NCBI GenBank assembly: GCA_050014815.1
Contig: JBEKCP010000067.1
Location: forward strand, 1 to 28,407
Source: JBEKCP01 sp050014815
GTDB taxonomy: Bacteria; Planctomycetota; Planctomycetia; Pirellulales; Thermoguttaceae
Length of the DNA stretch: 28,407 nt
Direction: 5' to 3'
Shown here in pieces: positions 13,941-20,972 of this stretch (positions are counted from its first letter, which is position 1; the number at the start of each line of letters is the position of its first letter). The notes under the pieces are model-generated. The model saw nothing but the letters and a program-made list of their open reading frames with translations. It did no database searches and was not told the DNA's origin. The translations under genes were made by a program, and so were the position numbers.

Positions 13941-14852
13941 ATGACCACATTCATCGACCGGTTGGCGGCGGCGGTGCGGCGGTGCGGCAACGCGGTGCTG
14001 GTGGGCCTGGACCCGCGGGCGGGGATGCTGCCGCCGGGTCTGCTCGCGGAACCGCACGACTCGCCCGAGAACCTGGCCGCCGCGTATCGGCAGTTCTGCC
14101 GCGGGGTCATCGACGTGGTGGGGCCGCTGGTGCCGGCCGTCAAGCCGCAGGCGGCGTTCTTCGAGCAGCTTGGCCCCGCCGGAATGACCGCACTCGGCGA
14201 GGTCATTCGCTATGCCCGGCAGAAAGGACTGCTGGTGATCGTCGATGGGAAGCGGAACGACATTGGCTCGACCGCCTTGGCCTACGCCGAAGGGTACCTC
14301 GGCCATGAAAGCCCGTGGGGGGCCGACGCGCTGACCGTGAGCCCCTACCTGGGCGACGACAGCCTTCAGCCGTTTGTTGACGTGGCCGTCCGCCGCGAGG
14401 CCGGGGTGTTCGTTCTCGTGAAGACCTCGAACCCCGGGGGCCGGATGTTCCAGGACCTCGTCGCCGGGGGGCAGCCCCTCTATCGCCACGTGGCCCGGCA
14501 CGTGGAACAACTGGCCGCCGCGACGGCCAGGGCGTGCGGATACGGCGCGGTGGGTGCAGTCGTCGGCGCCACCTATCCCGAGCAACTTGCCGAGCTTCGG
14601 GCGGCGATGCCGCACGCGTGGTTCCTCGTGCCCGGCTATGGCAGTCAAGGCGGCACGGCCGCGGACGTGGCCGCTGCGCTGGACGATCGCGGACTGGGAG
14701 CGATCGTCAACAATTCCCGGGGCATCATCTTCGCCCACTCCCTGGCTCCGTATTCAGATCGCTTCGGGGCGGCCGGGTGGCAAGCGGCGGTCGAGGCCGC
14801 CACGCGGGACATGATCGAGCAGCTCCGAGCGGCCACGCCCCCCTTGTCCTGA
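13941..14852 (+). CDS. pyrF: orotidine 5'-phosphate decarboxylase, type 2
   Basis: A 303-residue OMP decarboxylase of the longer type 2 (PyrF) subfamily. It catalyses the last step of UMP synthesis. Landmarks are LVGLDPR near residue 20, the VKPQAAFFEQLG strand, the catalytic signature VIVDGKRNDIGSTA (Asp-x-Lys-xx-Asp), the LTVSPYLGDDSL region, VLVKTSNPGG, and the phosphate-binding end LVPGYGSQGGTAADV and NNSRGI. ATG 13941 (MTTFIDRL) matches the usual N-terminus. A GTG at 13926, overlapping the upstream HTH stop, is an alternative. The gene appears complete. Being close behind an antitoxin gene suggests that it may share that transcript. Confidence 0.95.
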   Translation: MTTFIDRLAAAVRRCGNAVLVGLDPRAGMLPPGLLAEPHDSPENLAAAYRQFCRGVIDVVGPLVPAVKPQAAFFEQLGPAGMTALGEVIRYARQKGLLVIVDGKRNDIGSTALAYAEGYLGHESPWGADALTVSPYLGDDSLQPFVDVAVRREAGVFVLVKTSNPGGRMFQDLVAGGQPLYRHVARHVEQLAAATARACGYGAVGAVVGATYPEQLAELRAAMPHAWFLVPGYGSQGGTAADVAAALDDRGLGAIVNNSRGIIFAHSLAPYSDRFGAAGWQAAVEAATRDMIEQLRAATPPLS

Positions 14853-14885
14853 TGCCCGGCAACGGGATAATATGTTCACACACCA

Positions 14886-14936
14886 GAAGGGGACAGTCCC
14901 ATTTTCGTCGGACGAAAATTGGGACAGTCCCCTTCT
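14886..14936. repeat. GGGGACAGTCCC palindromic element
   Basis: A near-perfect 51-base palindrome: AGAAGGGGACAGTCCC (14886-14901 region), an ATTTTCGTC/GACGAAAAT centre, and GGGACAGTCCCCTTCT (14921-14936). The arms differ only by a central A opposite A and one single-base gap. GGGGACAGTCCC elements are a dispersed REP-like type, often associated with REP-associated tyrosine transposases; no such transposase is present here. It ends four bases before the Shine-Dalgarno site of the ndk remnant. Confidence 0.85.
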
Positions 14937-14952
14937 CCCAGGAGATCGCCAC

Positions 14953-15668
14953 ATGGCGGCCAAGGAACTCGATCAGACCCTGGTGCTCATCAAGCCGGAT
15001 GCGATGAAAGTGTCGTTGACCGGATATATCCTCTCGCAGTTCTCGGAATTCCACACCGGGTTGCGGTTCGCCGCCGCCAAGATCGTTCATGTCAGCCGCA
15101 TGCTCGCCGAGGAGCATTATGCCGAGCACAAGGGGAAGCCGTTCTATCCGGCGCTGATCGACTACATCACGGGTCGGATCCACTATGCGGCTGCGCCGCG
15201 CCGGCGGCGGGTCATCGCTTTCGTCTATTGCGGTCCGGATGCGGTGAAGAAGGTCCGCGACATTGCCGGGCCGACGAATCCCCACGTGGCGCGGGACAAG
15301 GCGCCGGGAACGATCCGCATCCGCAAGGCAAGATCGTCGGCGAGCGGATGGACAACCTGGTCCATGCCTCCGCCTCGGACGACGAGGCCCAGCGCGAGAT
15401 CAAGCTGTGGTTCCGGCCGAACGACATCATGCCTTATATGCAGGCGTATCCCACGGCCAGTTGCCAGGAGCACTATTACTATCGCGACGGAAAGCTCCAG
15501 ACGACCTACGAGCCCGGCAGCCGCTCGATCCTGGCTCCCGGCGAGACGGCATGGGCCTCGGACTTGGAGGCCCTCGGCCTGCTGGCCCAAGGCAAGGCGG
15601 CCGCATGCACTTTGGATGCCGTGGTTGCAAAATATCTCATCAACGAGCGGCGCGATCTGCCGGAATAG
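14953..15668 (+). pseudogene. ndk: nucleoside diphosphate kinase-like gene, frameshifted
   Basis: The first frame (14953 to about 15330) encodes LDQTLVLIKPDAMK with the nucleotide-binding Lys, then KIVHVSRMLAEEHYAEHKGK, FVYCGPDAVKKVRDIAGPTN and APGTIRI. The frame then changes. A different frame from about 15325 to the TAG at 15668 encodes GKIVGERMDNLVHASASDDE and AQREIKLWFRP, including the expected catalytic His. About ten codons normally lying between GTIR and GKIVGER are missing, so an out-of-frame deletion near 15322-15330 is the likely lesion. The active-site Lys and His end up in different frames. The C-terminal extension after LWF resembles longer Ndk-like relatives. AGGAG lies 8 bases upstream of ATG 14953. 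A sequencing or assembly error is the alternative. Confidence 0.82.
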
Positions 15669-15770
15669 CCGGGCGTGATCTGCCGATAAATGGTCGAAGG
15701 ATTCCCGGGACCCCAGATGGAAACTTAGGGGGTTTTGGGCGACTTTTCCGCCAAGGATGGGGGCAAGGCC

Positions 15771-16886
15771 ATGAGAATAGGCACGTCATCGAGATCCATC
15801 GTCGTTTTCTTGTTGTCTTCTCTGGCAGCGATTGTGCTATGGACCACGGCTGGCCCAGTGGGGGCCCAGGAGCGGGAGCAGCCTGCGACGGTGCCCTTCG
15901 ACCTGACGGGGCCGGCAACCGCGATCAGCATTCGTCCGTTGTCCACGGCGGTCGATATTGCTCCGCCGGCGGCGGTCGCTGTCCCTCCGATGTCAACCGC
16001 CGCGGGTATGGTCGCGTCCCCGCCTGCTGTGACGGAGCCGATGGACCCCGGGCGGCCGATGTTGGTGGAGGAGCCCGCTCGACCGCCGGCCCAAGGCGGC
16101 CCCCTGCAACCGCCGGTCGACCGGCAGCCGTGGACATGGCAGGTCCTGCCTGAAGGGCTGATCTATCACTCCTACCTGGCGGGGGTCAAGGAGCCGCGGA
16201 TGGCTTCCCAGTGGGTGCTTGAGAAGAACCGCAACGCGAACTGGGAGACGGAGTTGGGCTGTCGCGTCGGGGTGGTGCGTTATGGCACTGACGATTCCCG
16301 GCATCCGCAGGGCTGGGAATTCGACCTTGAAGGGGCCGCTTTTCCGCGGCTCAACCTGCACGAGCAGGAAGATGTGACGTCCGTGGACTATCGCTTCGGC
16401 GCTCCCTTGACCTTCGGCTACGGCAACTACCAGATGAAGCTCGGCTACTTTCACATCTGCTCGCACCTGGGCGACGAATTCATGCTGAGGAATCCGACCG
16501 TCGAGCGCGTCAATTACGTGCGCAACGGCTTGGCATGGGGGCATTCGTACAACTGGACCGACGCGGTGCGCCTCTATGCCGAATCGGCCTGGGCCTTCGA
16601 GTACAGCGGCGGCGCCAAGCCCTGGGAATTCCAGTTCGGCATCGAATACAGCCCGGAGCAGCCCACCGGTTGTCGGCCAAAGCCCTTCGTCGCCGTGAAC
16701 ACGGACCTTCGCCAGGAGGTCAATTTCGGCGGCAATCTGGTGATCGAGACGGGCTACCAATGGCGCGGCGAGACGAACCATGTCCTCCGTGCCGGCCTGC
16801 AATACTTTACGGGCAAGAGCGACCAGTACGAGTTCTTCAACCAGTATGAAGAGAAGTTCGGCCTGGGACTGTGGTACGATTTCTAG
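15771..16886 (+). CDS. DUF1207 outer-membrane-type protein
   Basis: A 371-residue exported protein. The signal peptide covers about residues 1-33 (hydrophobic VVFLLSSLAAIVLW, then GAQ). A low-complexity Pro/Ala/Val-rich linker follows (about 40-115), then the DUF1207 domain to the C-terminus, opening VLPEGLIYHSYLAGVKEPRM. Alternating aromatic/polar beta strands and the final LGLWYDF, with a terminal aromatic residue, suggest an outer-membrane beta-barrel. ATG 15771 is preferred; an upstream in-frame GTG/TTG at 15735 would precede the signal peptide. The function of DUF1207 is unknown. It is separate from its neighbours. Confidence 0.85.
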   Translation: MRIGTSSRSIVVFLLSSLAAIVLWTTAGPVGAQEREQPATVPFDLTGPATAISIRPLSTAVDIAPPAAVAVPPMSTAAGMVASPPAVTEPMDPGRPMLVEEPARPPAQGGPLQPPVDRQPWTWQVLPEGLIYHSYLAGVKEPRMASQWVLEKNRNANWETELGCRVGVVRYGTDDSRHPQGWEFDLEGAAFPRLNLHEQEDVTSVDYRFGAPLTFGYGNYQMKLGYFHICSHLGDEFMLRNPTVERVNYVRNGLAWGHSYNWTDAVRLYAESAWAFEYSGGAKPWEFQFGIEYSPEQPTGCRPKPFVAVNTDLRQEVNFGGNLVIETGYQWRGETNHVLRAGLQYFTGKSDQYEFFNQYEEKFGLGLWYDF

Positions 16887-16895
16887 CGAAATCGC

Positions 16896-16945
16896 AGGGT
16901 GGGGCTCGCCGACCATGCTTCGCACGGTGCCCGTCGACCCACCCT
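16896..16945. repeat. short inverted repeat after DUF1207 gene
   Basis: AGGGTGGG (16896-16903) pairs with CCCACCCT (16938-16945) around a 34-base centre containing GGTGCCCGTCGACC. It lies 10 bases past the stop codon. It resembles the AGGGTGGG...CCCACCCTAC repeat class common in planctomycete genomes and may end transcription. Confidence 0.5.
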
Positions 16946-16975
16946 ACAATTCCGCCACCTTCCGCAACAGAAACT

Positions 16976-16983
16976 AAGGAGGA
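16976..16983 (+). promoter_or_regulatory. strong ribosome binding site deciding a TTG start
   Basis: AAGGAGGA lies three bases before TTG 16987. No ATG or GTG in this frame lies between this site and the first conserved residues of the transporter, so the TTG is the most credible start. Confidence 0.75.
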
Positions 16984-16986
16984 CTT

Positions 16987-17898
16987 TTGAGTCCAACCCA
17001 AGCTGCGAATTTCAGTACCCGTGACCTGTACCGCCAAACCCGTCGTGCCGCACTGCTCGGTGTGATCGCGGCAGTAAGCCTGGGAGTCGCCAAATTACTT
17101 GGAGGCTGGTTTGGGCATTCGCTGGCCCTGCTTTCCGATTCAGCTAATTCGCTAGGCGACGCCTTTTCATCCGTATCAATCTTGGGAGCCTTGTGGTGGG
17201 CTGAGCGGCCCGCCGACTCGGTGTATCCGTATGGGCGTTCCCGCATCGAAACCATTGCGGCTTCCTACGTCGCCCTATTCCTGATTGGGTCTGGGATTTG
17301 CGTCGGATACGAAGCTATCTACTCTTGGAACAGTTTGTCACCTGCACCTGAATGGTACACGTTTGTCATCGCCCTCGTCTGCGTCGTACTGAACGAGGGG
17401 CTTTTCCGCTACTCGATGTCCGTCGCCCGATCCACTGGCTCCAGGTCAATCGAGGCGTCGGCTTGGGATAAGCGACTAGACGTGTTCGCATCGCTGGTTG
17501 TCTTGCTCGGATTGGCAGTAACATTGTGTGCCGGTCCCGAGTGGCACGCGGTTGACCACATCGCAGCCCTGATCGTTGGCTGCATTATTCTGTTTACAGG
17601 CGGGAGTCTGTTTTGGAGCAGCTTGCAAGAACTGATGGACCGGCAAGCAAGCCCCAAAGTCCTGGCTGATATTCGTAGCATGGCACTTGCCATACCCGGC
17701 GTGTGCGGCGTTGACAAGCTGCACGTCCGCAAGGCTGGGCTGGAATACTTCGTGGACATCCATATTGAAGTGGACCCTGGAATCAGCGTTACCGAAGGTC
17801 ACAAGGTCGGTCATGCGGTGAAGGATCGTCTAGTAGGCGAGATCACCGCCGTCAGAGACGTATTGGTTCATATCGAACCCTCCGCAAATGATGCGTGA
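16987..17898 (+). CDS. cation diffusion facilitator family metal transporter
   Basis: A 303-residue CDF (ZitB/FieF-type) transporter exporting divalent metals from the cytoplasm in exchange for protons. It has six predicted membrane helices (about residues 20-40, 45-65, 85-105, 118-137, 165-182, 188-207). Metal-site motifs are HSLALLSDSANSLGD in TM2 and DKRLDVFASL in TM5, followed by a cytoplasmic ferredoxin-like C-terminal domain (about 215-300, with DIHIEVDPGISVTEGHKVGH). The usual PYGHGRxE loop reads PYGRSRIE, lacking the common His. TTG start with a strong Shine-Dalgarno. It is followed after 83 bases by a metal-binding lipoprotein on the same strand. GC content looks lower than that of the neighbours. 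Confidence 0.92.
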   Translation: MSPTQAANFSTRDLYRQTRRAALLGVIAAVSLGVAKLLGGWFGHSLALLSDSANSLGDAFSSVSILGALWWAERPADSVYPYGRSRIETIAASYVALFLIGSGICVGYEAIYSWNSLSPAPEWYTFVIALVCVVLNEGLFRYSMSVARSTGSRSIEASAWDKRLDVFASLVVLLGLAVTLCAGPEWHAVDHIAALIVGCIILFTGGSLFWSSLQELMDRQASPKVLADIRSMALAIPGVCGVDKLHVRKAGLEYFVDIHIEVDPGISVTEGHKVGHAVKDRLVGEITAVRDVLVHIEPSANDA

Positions 17899-17981
17899 CT
17901 GGACACGGTGGACCCCTGGCGAGTTATTGACGATTACGCGGATTTCAACGCCCCGTGACATTTTTTCCCGGAGGATTGCCT

Positions 17982-18362
17982 ATGTTCGTGCGATGGAGTT
18001 CACTTCACGCCCCTGTTGCCATGATCGTGGTGGTATTCGTCAGTATCTCTCTGTCCGGCTGCAACCAATACGTCGGCAACGCAAAGGACGCACCGAGCAA
18101 CGCCACGGCAACCAAAGTGACGCGACAGTTCGAGGTCGAGGGGATGCACTGCGCTGGCTGCGCGAGTCTCGTTGCGACAACCCTGGAAGCCGTTCCCGGG
18201 ATAAAGTCAGCCACCGTCTCGTTCGAGGCCAGGAAGGCCAGCGTTGTTACGGAAGGCGAACAACCTGCGACATCTGAAATCGAGAAAGCGATAAGCGACC
18301 TGGGATTCAAGCCCCGGCTGCTAGACCCATCGAATGAGCCGCCCACGACGGCGAAACCATGA
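17982..18362 (+). CDS. heavy-metal-associated (HMA) domain lipoprotein
   Basis: A 126-residue protein with an N-terminal lipoprotein signal (VAMIVVVFVSISLSGC, lipobox LSGC with Cys27) and one ferredoxin-like HMA domain (about residues 47-113). The domain has the metal-binding loop GMHCAGCA (Cys57, Cys60) and the typical AVPGIKSATVSFEARKASV strand. HMA domains bind Cu+, Zn2+, Hg2+ or similar ions; anchoring one outside the cytoplasm suggests a periplasmic metal chaperone or scavenger, loosely like MerP. GGAGG about 6-7 bases upstream supports ATG 17982. Co-orientation with the CDF transporter suggests a two-gene metal-handling unit. Confidence 0.88.
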   Translation: MFVRWSSLHAPVAMIVVVFVSISLSGCNQYVGNAKDAPSNATATKVTRQFEVEGMHCAGCASLVATTLEAVPGIKSATVSFEARKASVVTEGEQPATSEIEKAISDLGFKPRLLDPSNEPPTTAKP

Positions 18363-18483
18363 GAAGTGGTGATCCTGCGTTCTTTCGTGGCCGACCGAGG
18401 CGAGCCAAGGACACACCCTCGCAGAAAGGGCTCTTCCGGTTTTGAGTGCAAGATCGGAGAAAACACGCTCCAGACAAGGAAAG

Positions 18484-18672
18484 TCCCGAAGGGACGACAG
18501 TCAATAGCCAGGGGCGTGAGCCCCTGGAGCCAAGGCACGATGCCATGCGAGCCCCGAAGGGGCGACAGTGTCCGAGGTTTCGCTTTCTGTCGCCCCTTCG
18601 GGGCTGGGAATTCTCAACTGTTCCGATTCCAGGGGCTTACGCCCCTGGCTATTGGCTGTCGCCGCTCCGCGG
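18484..18672. repeat. composite nested inverted repeat (CCCCGAAGGGGC / CCAGGGGC types)
   Basis: The inner arms AGCCCCGAAGGGGCGACAG (18550-18568) and 18587-18605 are perfect 19-base complements. The outer arms 18503-18528 and 18628-18653 are 26-base complements with one mismatch. Each arm is itself palindromic (CCAGGGGCGTGAGCCCCTGG). A degenerate outermost pair follows (CCGAAGGGACGACAG near 18486-18500 and TGTCGCCGCTCCGCGG near 18657). The interval 18363-18792 contains no supportable intact gene. Confidence 0.85.
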
Positions 18673-18792
18673 CTTTTGCACCTAGAACCGGAAGAGCCCA
18701 TTTTTCGCCCAAGAGGCTCTAATCATCCCGTCCGCCCCTCGCGGGCGGCCCCGTCGTTTTTCCCCGTTACCCCCAGAAGAAGGAAAGCAATC

Positions 18793-18852
18793 ATGGCCAA
18801 AGCCGCCGCCAAAAAACCCCTGACCAAGTCCGAACTGATGGGACTGCAATGA
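18793..18852 (+). pseudogene. HU-family DNA-binding protein, N-terminal stub
   Basis: ATG 18793 begins MAKAAAKKPLTKSELMGLQ and stops after 19 codons. The AAAKK-PLTKSE opening is that of planctomycete HU/IHF-family proteins, which normally continue for about 80 more residues. GAAGAAGGAAAGC upstream holds a plausible Shine-Dalgarno site, so the 5' end of a real gene seems preserved. Homology ends at about 18835, close to the convergent gene that stops at 18857. It is a truncated remnant, too short to bind DNA as HU. Confidence 0.75.
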
Positions 18853-18856
18853 CTTG

Positions 18857-19660
18857 CTACTGGCTCGGGAAGTGGGGCAGAAGGTCGATGGCGTCGATCC
18901 CGAAGAAATATCCAGCCGAGGCCGCGTTCTTTCCCGCACTGTGGAACCGGATGCGGTGCTGACCAGCCGTGAAGGTGTGGAGCCCCAACTCCAGGGTCCC
19001 CGATGGCGAGACGCGGCCACAATACAGGTCGAATTGCGGTTCCAGCCACCTGCCGTCGAACGCCACGCGGATCGTGCCGAAGTCTGGTGCCGCCGTCGCC
19101 AGCACGCGGAAACGATAACGGCCCGGCTTGCGGACCTCCATGGCCAACTCAACGAAGCCCTCTTTCTGCGCACCACAGAAGAGTTGCTTGCCCTGGCTCC
19201 ACATGGCTCTTCCCCACTCGGCCATGTCCTGAGCGTTGCATCGGCAGCGGCCGGACGCAACTACGGGCAGTGTTTCAGCCTCGAATCGCTCCACTGGCAC
19301 TTCGGAATTGGGCGGTCCCAGTTCCAACCACAGGGCGTCATTGGCGTAAGTCCTTGTGTACGCATAAGACATGCTGCCGTAGCCGCTGTTGCCCCACTGC
19401 GGTCCCGCACTGTTGCGGAAAAGGAACTCCGTGGACCGCTCTGAACCGGGCCGTGGGTCCTGCTTCGCAAGCTCGAACTCGGCCAGCGAGGCGATGGCGT
19501 GCAGCGAGCACGTATCCGGCCCTTGCACCTGCGGTACCAGACCCAGCCGGCTGAATTCGGCAGTGAGATCCACTTTGCTCGGCAAAAGGGTTTGAGATGG
19601 CGCCACAGAGGTGGCGGCTAATCCAAGCAGGATCGCCAGGCAGAAACTGCTGTATCGCAT
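18857..19660 (-). CDS. secreted protein: papain-like N-terminal segment plus beta-sandwich domain
   Basis: A 267-residue protein with a signal peptide (residues 1-22, FCLAILLGLAATSVAPS). Residues about 35-85 resemble the start of a papain-like C1 peptidase: a Q-x-G-x-x-x-C segment (VQGPDTCSLHAIASLAEFEL, Cys51 in the position of the nucleophile) and a STEFLF motif where LSxExL is expected. No catalytic His/Asn domain follows. Instead, residues about 110-265 look like a carbohydrate-binding-type beta-sandwich (VERFEAETLPVV, VELAMEVRKPGRYRFRVLAT, the YFFGIDAIDLLP ending). It is therefore probably not a competent peptidase. The gene starts 9 bases after the SGNH hydrolase stop, so the two likely form an operon. 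Confidence 0.6.
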   Translation of the reverse strand: MRYSSFCLAILLGLAATSVAPSQTLLPSKVDLTAEFSRLGLVPQVQGPDTCSLHAIASLAEFELAKQDPRPGSERSTEFLFRNSAGPQWGNSGYGSMSYAYTRTYANDALWLELGPPNSEVPVERFEAETLPVVASGRCRCNAQDMAEWGRAMWSQGKQLFCGAQKEGFVELAMEVRKPGRYRFRVLATAAPDFGTIRVAFDGRWLEPQFDLYCGRVSPSGTLELGLHTFTAGQHRIRFHSAGKNAASAGYFFGIDAIDLLPHFPSQ

Positions 19661-19669
19661 TACGTACTG

Positions 19670-20353
19670 CTAGTTCAACCCATGCCAGATCGCCGCAGCC
19701 ATCTTCTGATTGCCCGTCTTGCCCGGGTGGGCCGCGTCGATGAAATCATCGTCGCCGAGCACGGGGAACAGGTCGATGAATCGCCAGCTTTTCCGCTGGG
19801 CCAGCGCACGATAGGATTGGCCCAGCTTTTGAAGATACTGTGGCGTGTCGGGCTCCATGCGCCGCGTGGGTTTGGGGGTCTCGACCTTGTAATTCTTCAG
19901 GCAGACGTTGGGGGGGGCCACCAGGACGATCTTCGCGCCGGACGAGATCTTCAGCAGATGCGCGGCGATTTGCTCGATCCCCTCGGTTGCCTCCCGGACC
20001 GCCTCATCGCTGCCGCCGCCCGCCTCGAAGAGGTTGTTCGAGCCCAACAGGAGGATGAACAAATCGGCGTCGCGCGGCACCTTGGCGAACGCCACGTCGG
20101 CGAACTTCGGCTTGAAGTAGCTTTTCGTGGTCCAGCCGCCGTGGGCCTCGGCCACCACGCGGATCTCCGGGCTCTTCTTGGCGAGCAGCGCGAGCCAGTT
20201 GTCTGGCCCGTTGTTGGTCAACGAGTCGCTGACGGCAACGATCTTGCCTCGCAGCGGCGTGGCCGAGCCGTCCTGGGTTCCCTCCCCGGCCCGAATCGCG
20301 GCACACATCGTCGCAACTACCAGAGCAATCGCAAGCCGTGGACAAGGCTTCAT
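19670..20353 (-). CDS. secreted SGNH/GDSL-family hydrolase
   Basis: A 227-residue exported SGNH hydrolase. The signal peptide covers about residues 1-22 (LAIALVVATMCAAIRAG). Block I is GKIVAVSDSLTNNG, with Ser in place within DSLT; the canonical GDS has become SDS. Block III is LLGSNNLFEAGG with the Gly-x-Asn pair. Block V is FIDAAHPGKTGNQ, giving catalytic Asp and His. Members are esterases acting on acylated sugars or lipids; the substrate here is unknown. ATG 20353 has GGAGGAG about 5 bases upstream and is preferred to an earlier in-frame ATG that lacks a signal peptide. It heads the operon with the papain-like/beta-sandwich gene. Confidence 0.88.
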   Translation of the reverse strand: MKPCPRLAIALVVATMCAAIRAGEGTQDGSATPLRGKIVAVSDSLTNNGPDNWLALLAKKSPEIRVVAEAHGGWTTKSYFKPKFADVAFAKVPRDADLFILLLGSNNLFEAGGGSDEAVREATEGIEQIAAHLLKISSGAKIVLVAPPNVCLKNYKVETPKPTRRMEPDTPQYLQKLGQSYRALAQRKSWRFIDLFPVLGDDDFIDAAHPGKTGNQKMAAAIWHGLN

Positions 20354-20513
20354 AGTCTCCTCCCGAGAACTGTTGTGCCATTCTACCTGACGACTGCAAC
20401 ACGATGCCACATGGAGATCGTTCTCAAGTCGTTTCTCACTAACGAGTTGTCGTCGTACGTTGTGTATTGGCAAGCACTTGCAAAAAGGTGCATTTTTACA
20501 TTGAGGGACATGA

Positions 20514-20675
20514 TACCAGAACCCCGCTCCCAATTCCAGCGGCGTCGATATCGCCAAGCACACCTGCTTCTATTACCGGCACGACTCTTTCGACCGCGTC
20601 ACGCTGGGAACCGTCTTCGGCAAGCTGCGGACCGAGGCATTTGACCTGGCAAGATATGCGGATTGTTCCGGATAG
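20514..20675 (+). pseudogene. unassigned coding remnant
   Basis: A frame open between a TGA and a TAG reads SSGVDIAKHTCFYYRHDSFD then RVTLGTVFGKLRTEAFDLAR. The amphipathic and charged pattern looks protein-like, unlike the surrounding frames, but there is no start codon, Shine-Dalgarno or identifiable family. It is probably the relic of a larger gene or mobile element. Confidence is low. Confidence 0.3.
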
Positions 20676-20782
20676 ACCAGCAATGTGCATTGTAAGGGTC
20701 TGAACGGAACGGCCGGTTCCCAGTGATGTGCGGATTATTCCGAATGGACCTATAAGGCCTGCTGTAAGGGGCTGAAGGGAAC
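20657..20782. repeat. 72-bp-period imperfect tandem duplication
   Basis: TGCGGATTGTTCCG (20657-20670) recurs as TGCGGATTATTCCG (20729-20742). TGTAAGGGTCTGAACGGAAC (20691-20710) recurs as TGTAAGGGGCTGAAGGGAAC (20763-20782). Both offsets are exactly 72 bases, while the sequence between them is poorly conserved. Confidence 0.8.
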
Positions 20783-20972
20783 TGTTGCTCTTCTTGCAGC
20801 GGCGGCGCCGATTCTGAGGAAGCAGACGGCTGTGACGGGTATCCTTGAATTGCGCGGCCTGCGGAAGGATGGATGCCAAAGACCGTTCCGGCCTACGCGG
20901 CAATTGCCAGGTTGGTAATCTGCGCCACCTTTACGTCCGATCAGCGGCATGGATCGTGAAAAGGAATGCACG

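Larger units (their letters stand above)
20354..20972. other. 619-base intergenic region with coding remnant and tandem repeat
   Basis: This stretch separates the divergent SGNH gene and the outer-membrane efflux gene. It contains an AT-richer part (20354-20515), a coding-like remnant (20514-20675), a 72-base tandem duplication (20657-20782) and about 190 bases (20783-20972) with no recognised feature apart from the AAGGA ribosome binding site at 20960-20964. Confidence 0.5.

Noticed and set aside
19682..20644. 320-codon plus-strand open frame opposite the SGNH hydrolase
   Set aside because: The minus-strand SGNH gene has signal peptide, catalytic blocks and Shine-Dalgarno; the plus-strand frame has none of these.
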